Translations under genes and position numbers: made by a program | Notes under the pieces: model-generated | Told to the model about the DNA's origin: nothing | Seen by the model: the letters and a program-made list of their open reading frames with translations, nothing else | The model's database searches: none | Source: Methylobacterium mesophilicum | Lineage (GTDB): Bacteria; Pseudomonadota; Alphaproteobacteria; Rhizobiales; Beijerinckiaceae | Reading direction: 5' to 3' | Assembly (NCBI RefSeq): GCF_022179445.1 | Contig: NZ_BPQU01000014.1 | Location: 36,493 to 100,492, forward strand | DNA: 64,000 bases | Part shown: piece by piece, positions 7,831 through 17,833 of the stretch | Numbering within the stretch: the first letter of the stretch is position 1 | Layout of the letters: the number at the start of each line of letters is the position of its first letter

Positions 7831-9291
7831 TCAAGCCGCGAGCAGCGCCGTCCAAGCCCCTGCTGCGTCGACCTGCTTGGCGCATACCCGAGACCCGTCT
7901 GCAGAGCGGCGCACCTCGACGACGTGCGGCACGCCTGGCGTCAACCGTACGTCCAGCCCAAGGTCAAAGCCGCAACAGCCGTCTCCCACGCCGGCCGCGG
8001 AGAGGTCCGCGCGATACTCGCTCGCTACAGCGAACGCCACCACCTCCCCGTCCACCACTACGTCAAGGCAAACCGGAGCGTCAGGCTGCGCAGCACTCTG
8101 CGCCCAGCCAGCCACATGCAGCGTTCCGTCCGCCTGGATCGTGCAATGGTCCAGCCACGCCCGCACGGGGCCCAGGTTGGCGGCCTTGCCCGACGAAATA
8201 GCACGATAGGCTAGACGCCCGCGCAGCGCGGCAAGCTCGGAGTCGAGTTGGGTGCGTGGGGCATAGGGCATAGGCGCTGTGCCCGCGTCGAGGGCCTGGA
8301 CGCCATCGAAGCCCGCGCGCACACCGGGGACGGGCAGGAAACTCTCCGCCGGGGTGTTCTCGGCCAAAAGCAGGTCGTGGCTGTCTAGTTCGACGTGCCA
8401 GTAGGTGAGATCCCGGACTGCCTCGCCGCGGGTGATACTGGAGCCGTTAACGAGGTGCCCGGCGGCAACAAACAGGCCGTCGACCATCAGAGCGTGATCC
8501 GGTGAGACTAGGAGGTCGTGAGCCGGCACGCCTTCGGCCAGCGCACCAGCACGGATGCGCACAGGACGGTCAGCCTGCGGGGCAGTGAGGCCGGGATAGG
8601 CGCGGGTGCCGATCCAGCGGATGGGCCGAGGCTTGCCAGAGGCGGTGATGGCTAGGTTGCCCACCTGCAGGAGCTCCACTGGCACGTTAGTGATGGTATG
8701 CCCGCGTAAAACCTGGATGCGTGTGCCGGTCACGTAGCACGGTGCGTTATCGGCCGGCGGCGTGGTGCTGGCTGGCGGCGTGGTGCTGGCTGGCGGCGTG
8801 GTGCTGGCTGGCGGCGTGGTGCTGGCTGGCGGCGTAGTGCTGGCTGGCGGCGTGGTGCTAGCCGGCGGCGTGGTGCTGACTGGCGGCGTCGTAGCCGGCG
8901 GCGTCGTGGTTGCAGCTGTTGGTGTAACTGTGCTGGTTGCTGAATTATTCGCGGGATTATTGTCGAAAGTACTTCCTAAATTCAAAAGATTGGCTACGTT
9001 TGATACAGAATTCGTCGAGCCAGCCCGCAACGTAACAGTCAAAGTAGCAGTGCTTTGCGCGTTAACAGAGCCGACATTCCATACACCAGTTGTCGGATTG
9101 TAGGCCGTTCCGGTGCTTACAGTACTCGATACGTAGGTCGTGCCAGGTGAGAAAAGATCCTGAACTTGTAGTCGATCCGCAACTTGAGTGCCTGGGTTTG
9201 TGAGCGTGACTGAAAAAGTCACATTATCACCGACAACTGGCGTTGTCGTGCTGGGTACGTTTGTCAGAGAAAGATCTGCGTTTTGCGCCAT
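7831..9291 (-). CDS. DUF11-like / Pro-Thr repeat linker / Hint-domain protein
   Basis: A 486-residue mosaic. Residues ~1-115 are a DUF11-like beta-sandwich (NVPSTTTPVVGDNVTFSVTL, TATLTVTLRAG). A Pro/Ser/Thr linker (~120-180) consists of PPASTT units. From ~183 there is a Hint domain of the bacterial Hint_2 type: CYVTGTRI, the PIRWIGTRAYPG block and LLVSPDHALMVDG. Hint domains cleave at the leading Cys; I see no C-terminal HN splice site, so self-cleavage is more likely than splicing. The last ~110 residues (DGTLHVAGWAQSA, CCGFDLGLDVRL) resemble the C-terminus of the double GT2 protein at 56220. No classical signal peptide, so type I secretion is possible. It stands alone between IS elements. 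Domains confident; role on the cell surface inferred. Confidence 0.8.
   Translation of the reverse strand: MAQNADLSLTNVPSTTTPVVGDNVTFSVTLTNPGTQVADRLQVQDLFSPGTTYVSSTVSTGTAYNPTTGVWNVGSVNAQSTATLTVTLRAGSTNSVSNVANLLNLGSTFDNNPANNSATSTVTPTAATTTPPATTPPVSTTPPASTTPPASTTPPASTTPPASTTPPASTTPPASTTPPADNAPCYVTGTRIQVLRGHTITNVPVELLQVGNLAITASGKPRPIRWIGTRAYPGLTAPQADRPVRIRAGALAEGVPAHDLLVSPDHALMVDGLFVAAGHLVNGSSITRGEAVRDLTYWHVELDSHDLLLAENTPAESFLPVPGVRAGFDGVQALDAGTAPMPYAPRTQLDSELAALRGRLAYRAISSGKAANLGPVRAWLDHCTIQADGTLHVAGWAQSAAQPDAPVCLDVVVDGEVVAFAVASEYRADLSAAGVGDGCCGFDLGLDVRLTPGVPHVVEVRRSADGSRVCAKQVDAAGAWTALLAA
8759..8884 (-). repeat. 18-bp minisatellite, seven units, in the Hint-protein linker
   Basis: Seven head-to-tail 18-bp units on the plus strand, GGCGTGGTGCTGGCTGGC with one or two changes in units 5-7, encode PPASTT units on the minus strand. 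Being a multiple of three, unit gain or loss would change linker length without breaking the frame. Degraded copies continue on both sides. Confidence 0.95.
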
Positions 9292-9734
9292 CGCGATATC
9301 CCGTGCGGAATCATTGCCAATTACTCGACCGGCGAAAGCGGCCGATATGTCGTATGCATAGGTGTTTACCTATTGAAAACCGCAGCTTCCACTCTGAAAT
9401 TGATTTGTATGCAATTGCGTTACGCAGCGTTGCGCCGGCGCAACAGTTGAGTATTGGTCATTTCTCAATAACTATAATTCTCTACAGCGGGCGGTGGAAA
9501 TGACAGCCCTATCTGTGAAGGCGATGATTGATCTGTGAGCGAGATGGATGCTAGCGGCAGAATGTGAGCTCGTAGGGCAAGGCCGTTGTTAAAGCCTGCT
9601 GCGACTGCTGAAATGTATTGAGTCAATCCACCATCTTCAGCAACGTTACACTGGTTGCCGTGATGACGTTCCCCCGGCCACGCCACGGAAGGATCACCTC
9701 CTGAGGACTCACTCGACCGCTACCTCCGGCAGCA
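9292..9734. other. Intergenic stretch, no confident gene
   Basis: Upstream of the Hint gene and downstream of IS3 debris. A minus-strand frame at 9465-9686 (ending GLSFPPPAVENYSY) is open but matches nothing I recognise. The first ~200 bases are AT-richer and presumably include the promoter of the Hint gene. Confidence 0.35.
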
Positions 9735-10130
9735 CGGTCTTGGGTCGCTTACGCGTCCTTCAGGATAGGCGCTGGAGGATAGGCGCTGGCGGTGAACACG
9801 CGCCCTTGTCCCGGTCAATGACAGCCGCTTGCCCGCGCTTCTGTTCCTAAACCCGATGTTCCGCGTCGGCACTAGGCGATCACTGGCCGCGAGTCGACGC
9901 TGCGCTCTACGAGTCCCCCTCGCCACGGCCACCCTGCACCGACCTCGATCGCCGGGGCTTGGCGCGGGAAAGCGTCTACGACTGTCAGGGCCCGCAGACG
10001 GCGGTCGTCGAACAGCGCGTCTGAGACGAAGTCCATCGATCAGCGCTCGTTCGGCCGCGGCGCGGCGGGCTGACGCTCACGGTGTGCCGCGCTGACGTGC
10101 CGGCGCAGCCGCTTGAGCCGCAGGTGATCC
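9735..10130 (-). pseudogene. IS3-family OrfB remnant
   Basis: On the minus strand a frame reads RQPAAPRPNER, stop, SMDFVSDALFDDRRLRALTV and VDAFPRQAPAIEVGAG. This is the conserved start of the integrase core of IS3-family OrfB, normally ...NERWSMDFVSD.L..GR.FR.LTVVD.F.RE.LAIEV, with the Trp codon changed to a stop. The rest downstream is decayed with more stops. It abuts a second, different IS3 remnant. Confidence 0.75.
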
Positions 10131-10155
10131 TCCCTCGATTTTACGGACACGGGGG

Positions 10156-11030
10156 TTAATCCGCGTTCCGCTCGGCCTGTTCGGGGGTGATGAAGCCGAG
10201 AGCCGAATGGATGCGCTGCCGATTGAAGTAGCGTTCAATGTAGGCGAAAAGGTCGCGGCGAGCCTCGTCCCGGGTCGTCCATCGTCGCTGGTGAACGAGT
10301 TCGACCTTGAGGGTATGGAAGAAGCTTTCCATGAGAGCGTTGTCGTAACAGCAGCCCATCCGGCTCATGGAGAGCGTCGCCTTCATGTCGGCGAGCTGTT
10401 CTGCGATTGGCCTCGGCGGCGTATTGGCTGCCGAGATCCGAGTGACAGATGTGGCCGGTAACCGATCTTTGTCGTTGGGCAGCCATCATCCGGACAGCCG
10501 ACGTCGGTTCGGTCCACATATAATCGCGCATGGACCAACCGACAATCTCGCGGGTGGCGAGATCGAGCACGGCAGCCAGGTAGAGCTAGCCCTCACCGTG
10601 GGCAGGTCGGTGATATCGGCGAGCCAGACCATGTTGGGCATCGCAGCCGAGAACGGCTGTTTGAGGAGGTTGGGCGCGATCGGCAGGTCGTGATGGCTGC
10701 CGGTTGTGCAGGGCTGGAACCGACGCCCAGCCAGAGCCCGCATGCCTTGACGGCGCATCAGGCGCTCCACCCGCCCGCGACTGGCCGTTCTGCCCTTCGC
10801 GCGCAAAGCCGCATGCACCCGGGTCGCGCGCAAAGCCGCATGCACCCGGGGTGAGCCAAAGCGCCTATGATGTCCGGTATGGATACGCCGGACGTCGTCG
10901 AGGAGCTGAGGGTTCGATACCGACCGGGCGCTCTCGGGGCGTGACCGCCCGTCGTAGTAGCCGTCGGGGGAGACTTCGAGCACGCGGCCCATGAGACGCA
11001 TTGGCTAGGTGCTCGCATGCTGCTCGATGA
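10156..11030 (-). pseudogene. IS3-family OrfB, frameshifted
   Basis: An OrfB reading frame is spread over three frames. The N-terminal part (FAFIEQHAST, stop, PMRLMGRVLEVSPDGYY) is followed by HHRRFGSPRVHAALRA, the MVWLADITDLPT block containing the first catalytic Asp, then MLDLATREIVGWSMRD and GHICHSDLGSQYA (second Asp), and finally MSRMGCCYDNALMESFFHTL (catalytic Glu) and YFNRQRIHSALGFITPEQAE. There is a 27-bp tandem duplication near 10798-10851 that repeats RVHAALRA. Frameshifts and a stop make it dead. No OrfA is recognisable upstream; that side runs into an IS110 fragment. Confidence 0.85.
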
Positions 11031-11145
11031 AGGCGAACGTCACTTGGGCATCTCCGCGAAGATGCCGATCGCTTATGGGATGGCCCGCCCCTCACCGAAC
11101 CGTTGGTGGCATGCTGCTGCCTTGGAGGACTGGAGGGATCGGAAT

Positions 11146-11367
11146 GGCAAAGAGTTCGGTCGCCACACTCGATATCGTCTTCGGCAAAAAAGCTGTAGCC
11201 TAATGGATTTAGACCCCGCCGGTACGGTGGTTCTGCGTCGTTGCACGCGGCGTGAGACGACCGTCGGCCTGACGGCCAAGCTGTCCGCTTTTGTCATCGC
11301 GATGGAGGCCTGCTGCGGTGCTCATCACCTCGGGCGGCTGCTGGTATATTTCATTGGAAGACGCTAG
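11146..11367 (+). pseudogene. IS110-family transposase, N-terminal fragment
   Basis: From ATG 11151 one frame gives MAKSSVATLDIVFGKKA; after a shift the next gives MDLDPAGTVVLRRCTRRETT and FVIAMEACCGAHHLGRLL. The same blocks occur in the intact IS110 transposase of this window (GVDASGRVLVRRQLRR, CLVGMEACGGAHDWGRRL). Only about the first 70 residues remain. Confidence 0.75.
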
Positions 11368-11527
11368 GCGCCGAGGTCATAAAATTGCAATACGCGTAAC
11401 TAACATAAAACATCCGCCACAACATTTTGCCGGCCAGTGTTGGGTGGGCTCATTTTCTATGGATTAGTATACACTGATGTCTCTACACGCATGAGCGAAT
11501 CGCATCCGGCCAGAAACCTCACCTTGA

Positions 11528-12565
<1,038 letters not shown>

Positions 12566-12569
12566 ATAG

Positions 12570-13550
12570 ATGCAGACAACCGGCGAGCGCATCCTCATCA
12601 CCGGCGCGTCAGGCTTCGTGGGAAACCACGCCCTTCGCGCGTTCCGCAGTGTCTTTGCCTCGGCTGAGATCTTGGCCGTCGGCCGCCGCGCCTCATCGAA
12701 AGTGCCGCACGGGGTTGTCTATGATACTCTCGACCTTCTCGATCCTGCGGCGGTGACGCGCCGGGTTTACACCTTCCGACCGACCCAGGTGCTTCATCTT
12801 GCGGCGGAAGCGTCGGTCGTGCGCGCCGACAGGTCCAAATTCGACACGTGGCGCATCAACTTCGGAGCACTGTACAATCTGATCGATGCGGTCGAGCGAA
12901 CCGGAGAGGCTTGTACCTTCGCTTTCGTCAGCTCGGGTGAAGTCTACGGCCGGGCGTTTCTCGAACAGTGCCCTGTTACGGAGCGAACTTTACCGCAGCC
13001 GATGAATGCCTATGCCCATTCTAAGTGGATGGGCGAGCAGCTGCTGCTCAAATCGGCCGAAGGAACTCGTCTTAAACCACTCGTACTGCGCCCGTTCAAT
13101 CACATCGGCCCCGGACAAAACGTAGCCTTTGCGATTGCCTCCTTCGCGCATCAGATCGCTCTGATCGAAAGTGGGCGGCGCCCGCCTGTTGTCGAGGTGG
13201 GCAATCTCTCCGTCCAACGTGATTTCCTCGACGTCGCGGACGTCGTGGCGGCCTACGTCAAGGTCTTCCAATACGCCGCCAGATTTGACTGCCCGCGAAT
13301 ATTCAACATCTGCTCTGGTCAGCCCCGCAGCCTAGAAAGCATGCTGACGAGCCTGCGCCGGCTTTCCCGTGTGCCCATTGAGATCCGTCCCGATCCCGTA
13401 AGAATGCGGCAAGCCGATGTGCTCTTGGCGTTCGGAGATGCTCGTCAGTTGCAGCGGGCGACCGACTGGGCGCCGAAGATCGATGCCATGACGTCTCTGG
13501 CCGGGATTTTGGAAGACGCTAGGACGCGAGTTGCCGGCACCGAATCCTAA
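12570..13550 (+). CDS. rmd: GDP-6-deoxy-D-mannose reductase (GDP-D-rhamnose synthase)
   Basis: A 326-residue SDR-fold enzyme that reduces the 4-keto group of the Gmd product to give GDP-D-rhamnose. Visible are ILITGASGFVGNHALRAF (NAD(P)-binding), VSSGEVYG, the active-site YAHSKWMGE, and the run LRPFNHIGPGQ, VEVGNLSVQRDFLDVADVV, FNICSGQPRSL and IRPDPVRMRQADV, which together mark the RMD subgroup rather than GDP-fucose synthase. It starts four bases after gmd and ends just before manC. GDP-4-keto-6-deoxymannose 3,5-epimerase/reductase (fucose) is the main alternative and is less likely on these motifs. Confidence 0.9.
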   Translation: MQTTGERILITGASGFVGNHALRAFRSVFASAEILAVGRRASSKVPHGVVYDTLDLLDPAAVTRRVYTFRPTQVLHLAAEASVVRADRSKFDTWRINFGALYNLIDAVERTGEACTFAFVSSGEVYGRAFLEQCPVTERTLPQPMNAYAHSKWMGEQLLLKSAEGTRLKPLVLRPFNHIGPGQNVAFAIASFAHQIALIESGRRPPVVEVGNLSVQRDFLDVADVVAAYVKVFQYAARFDCPRIFNICSGQPRSLESMLTSLRRLSRVPIEIRPDPVRMRQADVLLAFGDARQLQRATDWAPKIDAMTSLAGILEDARTRVAGTES

Positions 13551-13566
13551 GATTGTGGAGAGACAA

Positions 13567-14997
13567 GTGGGCGATCGGAGCGAACGGGTTCTACCGGTGA
13601 TCCTGTGCGGCGGGACGGGGACGCGCCTGTGGCCGGCCTCGCGCGAGAGCATGCCCAAGCAGTTCGCCCGGCTGGTGGACGCGGAGCGCTCGACCTTCCA
13701 GGCGACGTTGGCGCGGGTTTCGGATACGGCCGTGTTCGCCAAGCCCACCGTGATCGCCTCGGCCGAGGCCCGGTTCATCGTGGCCGAGCAGTGCAACCAG
13801 CTTGGGATCAGCGCCGACATCCTCTTGGAGCCGCAGGGGCGCGACTCCGCTGCCGCCGTGGCGGTGGCGGCCCTCCATGCCGCCGCGATCGACCCGCAGG
13901 CCGTGGTCCTGATCATGGCCGCTGACCACGTCGTGCCCGACACGCAGGCCTTCGTCGACGCCGCCCGGGCGGCGGCCGTCGGCGCGCGAGCCGGCTACAC
14001 CATGACGCTCGGCATCGAGCCGACTCGTCCGGCCTCCGATTACGGCTACATTCGCCGGGGCGCGCCGATCGCGGAAGCGCCCTTGGCCGCCCGGGTGGAG
14101 AAGTTCGTCGAGAAGCCGGACCGCGCCGGCGCCGAGGCGCAGATCGAGGACGGCGCCCTGTGGAACTCGGGCTACTTCCTGTTCCGCGCCGACCTGATGC
14201 TGGCCGAGCTCGAAGCCTTCGTGCCGGACGTGCTCGAGGCCGCCCGCGCAGCGCTCGACGCGGCCGTGACCGACCTCGATTTCGTGCGCCTGGATGCCGA
14301 GGCCTTCGCGCGGGCGCCCAAGATCTCGATCGACTACGCGGTTATGGAGCGGACCGCCCGGGCCGGCGTGCTGCCGGTGTCGTTCCCGTGGTCGGATGTC
14401 GGGACCTGGGACGCGGTCTGGCAGGTGCTGGACCACGATGCCGAGGGCAACGCGGTGCGGGGCCGGGTCTCGCTGATCGGGACGAAGAACAGCCTGGTCC
14501 ACAGCCAGGGCGGCGGCCTGACCGCAGTGGTCGGGCTCGAGGACGTGGTGGTCGTGTCGACCCCGGACGCGGTGCTGGTGGCGTCCAAAGCCCGCTCGGG
14601 CGAAGTCAAGCAGCTGGTCAACGCCCTGCGCGCCTCAAATGAGCCGGAGGCGGACGCGCATCTGCGGATGTACCGGCCGTGGGGCTGGTACCAACGGATC
14701 GACATCGGCGAGCGCTTCCAGGTAAAACGGATCCAGGTGGTGCCGGGCGGACGGTTGTCGCTGCAGAAGCACTACCACCGGGCCGAGCACTGGGTGGTGG
14801 TGCGTGGCACCGCCGAGGTGACGGTGGACGATCGGGTGGTGCTCATTCACGAGAACGAGGCAGTTTACCTGCCGATCGGCTCGATGCACCGGCTGAACAA
14901 CCCGGGAAAGATCCCGCTGGAGCTGATCGAGGTGCAAGTCGGCTCGTATACGGGCGAGGACGACATCATCCGCGTCGAGGACGTCTATGGACGCTGA
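13567..14997 (+). CDS. manC: Mannose-1-phosphate guanylyltransferase / mannose-6-phosphate isomerase
   Basis: A bifunctional type II phosphomannose isomerase/GDP-mannose pyrophosphorylase (AlgA/XanB/CpsB type). The N-terminal nucleotidyltransferase shows VILCGGTGTRLWPASRESMP and FVEKPDRAGAE; the C-terminal cupin isomerase domain shows RPWGWYQRIDIGERFQVKRI, the metal-binding QKHYHRAEHWVVVRGTA and NNPGKIPLELIEVQ. A longer frame from a TTG at 13531 exists, but the GTG at 13567 has GGAGAGA nine to fifteen bases upstream and avoids overlap with rmd, giving 476 residues. It supplies GDP-mannose to Gmd. A decayed partial copy lies at 38371-39027. Confidence 0.95.
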   Translation: MGDRSERVLPVILCGGTGTRLWPASRESMPKQFARLVDAERSTFQATLARVSDTAVFAKPTVIASAEARFIVAEQCNQLGISADILLEPQGRDSAAAVAVAALHAAAIDPQAVVLIMAADHVVPDTQAFVDAARAAAVGARAGYTMTLGIEPTRPASDYGYIRRGAPIAEAPLAARVEKFVEKPDRAGAEAQIEDGALWNSGYFLFRADLMLAELEAFVPDVLEAARAALDAAVTDLDFVRLDAEAFARAPKISIDYAVMERTARAGVLPVSFPWSDVGTWDAVWQVLDHDAEGNAVRGRVSLIGTKNSLVHSQGGGLTAVVGLEDVVVVSTPDAVLVASKARSGEVKQLVNALRASNEPEADAHLRMYRPWGWYQRIDIGERFQVKRIQVVPGGRLSLQKHYHRAEHWVVVRGTAEVTVDDRVVLIHENEAVYLPIGSMHRLNNPGKIPLELIEVQVGSYTGEDDIIRVEDVYGR

Positions 14998-15240
14998 GGG
15001 CGAAGTAGGGAACCACACCAAATGAGCACCGCACAACCACGTGTTCGAGAATCGTAAGCGCTGATCTCTACTGAGTCTGAATGCGACCAGGAAAAATTGA
15101 TTAAATCGATGCGCAAAGGCGAGGTTTTAACAGCGGAATTGACGGTACCGTCCACTTGTTGTGATCTCACCGACAAATAGCCCAGTGAATATTCCATGTT
15201 CAGTCCGGAGTTAACCGGAAGGCAGGAAGGGAACATCTAG

Positions 15241-15717
15241 ATGGCGATCTGGTCCCGCGAGAAAAAAATCAAATGGCTGTATAGCGCAGTTTTAGGACGA
15301 GATGGTGAACCTGAAGCCATCGAATACTGCGCGAATGACATGGAAAAAGGTGTCACTCTCGAAGACATGCTGGATCGGTTCATACAAAGCCAAGAGTGTC
15401 AACCAATCTGGTCGCGCGAGGAAAAAATCAAATGGCTCTATAGCGCAGTCCTAGAGCGAGAAGGTGAGCCTGACGCCATTCAATACTATATAAATGAGAT
15501 AGGAGGAGGTGCCTCTCTTGAAGACATCCTGGACCGGTTCACACAGAGCCAAGAGTTTCAATCGCTCTGGTCGCGCGAGGAAAAAATCAAATGGCTCTAT
15601 AGCGCAGTTTTAGAACGAGAAGGTGAGCCCGAAGCCGTCCGATACTATTCGCATGAATTAAAAAACGGCGCGACTCTAAGCGAAATCATGGATCGGTTTA
15701 CGCAGAGTCAAGAGTTT
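15241..15717 (+). repeat. Three tandem 159-bp units encoding DUF4214-type repeats
   Basis: The motif CTGGTC(C/G)CGCGAG recurs at 159-bp spacing (from about 15249, 15408 and 15567). Copies 2 and 3 are nearly identical at DNA level, which points to recent unequal duplication in frame. Confidence 0.85.
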
Positions 15718-17736
15718 GTGACAAGGAGGAAGGCTCGGAGTGAGCCAACTCTTCATCAGCGCTTAGACGAAATCTATGCAGTAAGATCTTATCATAAAGT
15801 AGACAGGCCTGGACGCGTAGCAATAGTCGGCTTGTTTGAGACGGTATGCGGCTTACAACGTGGCGCCGAGTTGATGTATAACAAGATGCGGGCGAGTGGC
15901 TCCGATGTGCGAGCCATAAGTGTCTCAAGATTACTTGGGGCGAATATAAACCATAAGCCTGATTTTGAATACACAAACCTGACGCACGACCATGAGATAG
16001 ATGCTGAATCGCTTGTCATACATTTAAATCCGCCGAACTTCGGTAAGGTGCTGTCGGCCTTATCTCGCGACACTCTGATGAATTCCAAAATCGTAGGGTA
16101 TTGGGCTTGGGAATTAAATAAGATTCCAGACAGCTGGGTTCGAGATGCGTCATACGCGGACGAGTTGTGGGCGCCCTCCCCGTTCGTTGCAAAAACGCTG
16201 ATTGCGGATCTGCCTTCTTTCAACGGGGTGATCAAGACGGTCGCCCACCCAGTAGATTCTCAGCCATTTGCTAAAATTTCAGCTGAAGCAAAAAGAACGA
16301 TCCGAGAAAACCACAGCTTGGCCGCAGACCTTTTTATTATCGGATATTCGTTTTCTTTTGGCTCGAATTACGCTCGTAAAAATCCCATAGGAGCAATTGA
16401 CGCATTTCGTATTTCGTTCCCCGAAGACCCAGACGTTAGACTGATCCTGCGCGTTGCAGATGGTGCGCATCATCAAAAGTTTTGGGATCATTTCAAAGAT
16501 TACGCTTCTAGAGACGAGCGGGTTATAATTGCCGAAGTTGGCTCCGGGTCGCATCTGCCTCTAACCGATTTCTATGCTTTGATAGACGTTTATCTCTCGA
16601 TGCATCGTAGCGAGGGATACGGCTTACAATTGATAGAAGCGGCCCAGAGCGGCGCGCGCGTTGTAACTACGGGGTGGGAGCTGGCGCCTGAAATTGCAGC
16701 CAGGCCCGAAGTAAGTTCCGTTAGCTATCAGCTAGTGAAAACTCTCGATTATTCCGAGCAGGCGTATGCTAATTTCGAAGACGCAATCTGGGCCGATCCC
16801 GATTTGTTAGAAGCGGCAAAGATTCTACGTTCATTAAAAATGTCGGCTGCCGTAGCTCCGCAGATTTTTAGCTCCACCGCCATCGCGGCTGTAGCTAGCC
16901 AAATCAAGCAGGAACTAGATGAAATGACCACAATGTTGCGTAAAATCGAGAGCAATGCAGGTCAGCGAAAAGTCATCTATTTAGGAGAACAAATCGCACT
17001 AACGCACCTAAGCAATGGCATGAAAATTTTTGTGGATACCGCAGACGTAGGTATCAGCACTCACCTTATGTGGGAGGGCAATTGGGAATCCTGGATAGGG
17101 CGCCAAATCCTTCCGATGCTGAAGCCGGGCATGACGGTTTGCGATATCGGCGCGAATTTTGGCTACTACACGCTGTCGTTCGCGAACCAGATGCAGCGGC
17201 AAGGAAAAATTTACGCTTTCGAAGCCAACCCACATATTCATCGTCTGTTGGAAAAATCAGTATCTGTGAACGGTCTTAGCGACATCGTTCGAACATACAA
17301 CGTAGCCTTATACAAGGAAAAGGCGCAGCTTAAATTTGGTTTCCAAAGAGCTTACTCTGGGGGCGGCTCTGTCCACGTCAATAATAGTTCAGCTACTACC
17401 CAAATCATTGACGTCCAAGCAGAGAAAATCGACGACGTCTTATTTAGCTCTGAGCCAGTGAATTTCATCAAAATGGACGTGGAAGGCGCAGAGGCCCTCG
17501 TGATTGAGGGAGGCCAGCGCATATTTTCAAGCTCATCTCTGCTTGCTTTCTCAATGGAGTTTACGCCCGGCGGCTTGAGACTCCACAAAGATCCACGAGA
17601 ATTGGTTGACAGGTTTCTCGCGCTCGGATTTTCAGCGTTTTTCATAGAGCCAGAAGGCTTAGTGGATGTCGCATCTGGCGCCGAAGCCATGGAAAAGCTG
17701 AAAGGTGATATGGGCGACCTACTATTCAGACGTTAA
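15241..17736 (+). CDS. DUF4214 repeats + GT4 glycosyltransferase + FkbM methyltransferase fusion
   Basis: An 831-residue three-part protein with a good ribosome site (AGGAAGGGA). Residues ~1-160 are three near-identical 53-residue repeats (IKWLYSAVLEREGEPEAVRY ... RFTQSQEF) of the DUF4214 type, a helical module common in secreted repeat proteins. Residues ~185-560 are a GT4-like domain: VGYWAWELNKIPDSW, ADELWAPSPFVAKTL, GYSFSFGSNYARKNPIGAI and the donor-site MHRSEGYGLQLIEAAQSGA. Residues ~590-830 are an FkbM-family SAM methyltransferase: VCDIGANFGYYTLSFA, YAFEANPHIH and VNFIKMDVEGAEALVIEGG. It would add a sugar and methylate it. The gene is AT-richer than gmd-rmd-manC just upstream, suggesting separate acquisition. 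Confidence 0.87.
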   Translation: MAIWSREKKIKWLYSAVLGRDGEPEAIEYCANDMEKGVTLEDMLDRFIQSQECQPIWSREEKIKWLYSAVLEREGEPDAIQYYINEIGGGASLEDILDRFTQSQEFQSLWSREEKIKWLYSAVLEREGEPEAVRYYSHELKNGATLSEIMDRFTQSQEFVTRRKARSEPTLHQRLDEIYAVRSYHKVDRPGRVAIVGLFETVCGLQRGAELMYNKMRASGSDVRAISVSRLLGANINHKPDFEYTNLTHDHEIDAESLVIHLNPPNFGKVLSALSRDTLMNSKIVGYWAWELNKIPDSWVRDASYADELWAPSPFVAKTLIADLPSFNGVIKTVAHPVDSQPFAKISAEAKRTIRENHSLAADLFIIGYSFSFGSNYARKNPIGAIDAFRISFPEDPDVRLILRVADGAHHQKFWDHFKDYASRDERVIIAEVGSGSHLPLTDFYALIDVYLSMHRSEGYGLQLIEAAQSGARVVTTGWELAPEIAARPEVSSVSYQLVKTLDYSEQAYANFEDAIWADPDLLEAAKILRSLKMSAAVAPQIFSSTAIAAVASQIKQELDEMTTMLRKIESNAGQRKVIYLGEQIALTHLSNGMKIFVDTADVGISTHLMWEGNWESWIGRQILPMLKPGMTVCDIGANFGYYTLSFANQMQRQGKIYAFEANPHIHRLLEKSVSVNGLSDIVRTYNVALYKEKAQLKFGFQRAYSGGGSVHVNNSSATTQIIDVQAEKIDDVLFSSEPVNFIKMDVEGAEALVIEGGQRIFSSSSLLAFSMEFTPGGLRLHKDPRELVDRFLALGFSAFFIEPEGLVDVASGAEAMEKLKGDMGDLLFRR

Positions 17737-17833
17737 AGATCTTGCGCCTTTTTAAGATTGCTGTTAGATGCGATGTCATTACGTGCTAGCAAGTGCTCGC
17801 ATGAAACGATATGTCGAGTGGGAGACTCGCAAC

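Noticed and set aside
8759..8884. Possible CRISPR array (regular short repeats)
   Set aside because: Units are contiguous 18-mers without spacers and lie inside a coding frame.
8762..9103. Valine/glycine-rich ORF (GGVVLAGGVVLAGG)
   Set aside because: It is the reverse-strand reading of the PPASTT minisatellite.
13591..14502. 303-codon frame antisense to manC
   Set aside because: Opposite strand of a clear manC gene, with biased composition and no domain.
15000..15240. Promoter or riboswitch before the DUF4214 fusion
   Set aside because: 240 bases with a good ribosome site at the end but no structure or -35/-10 pair I can defend.
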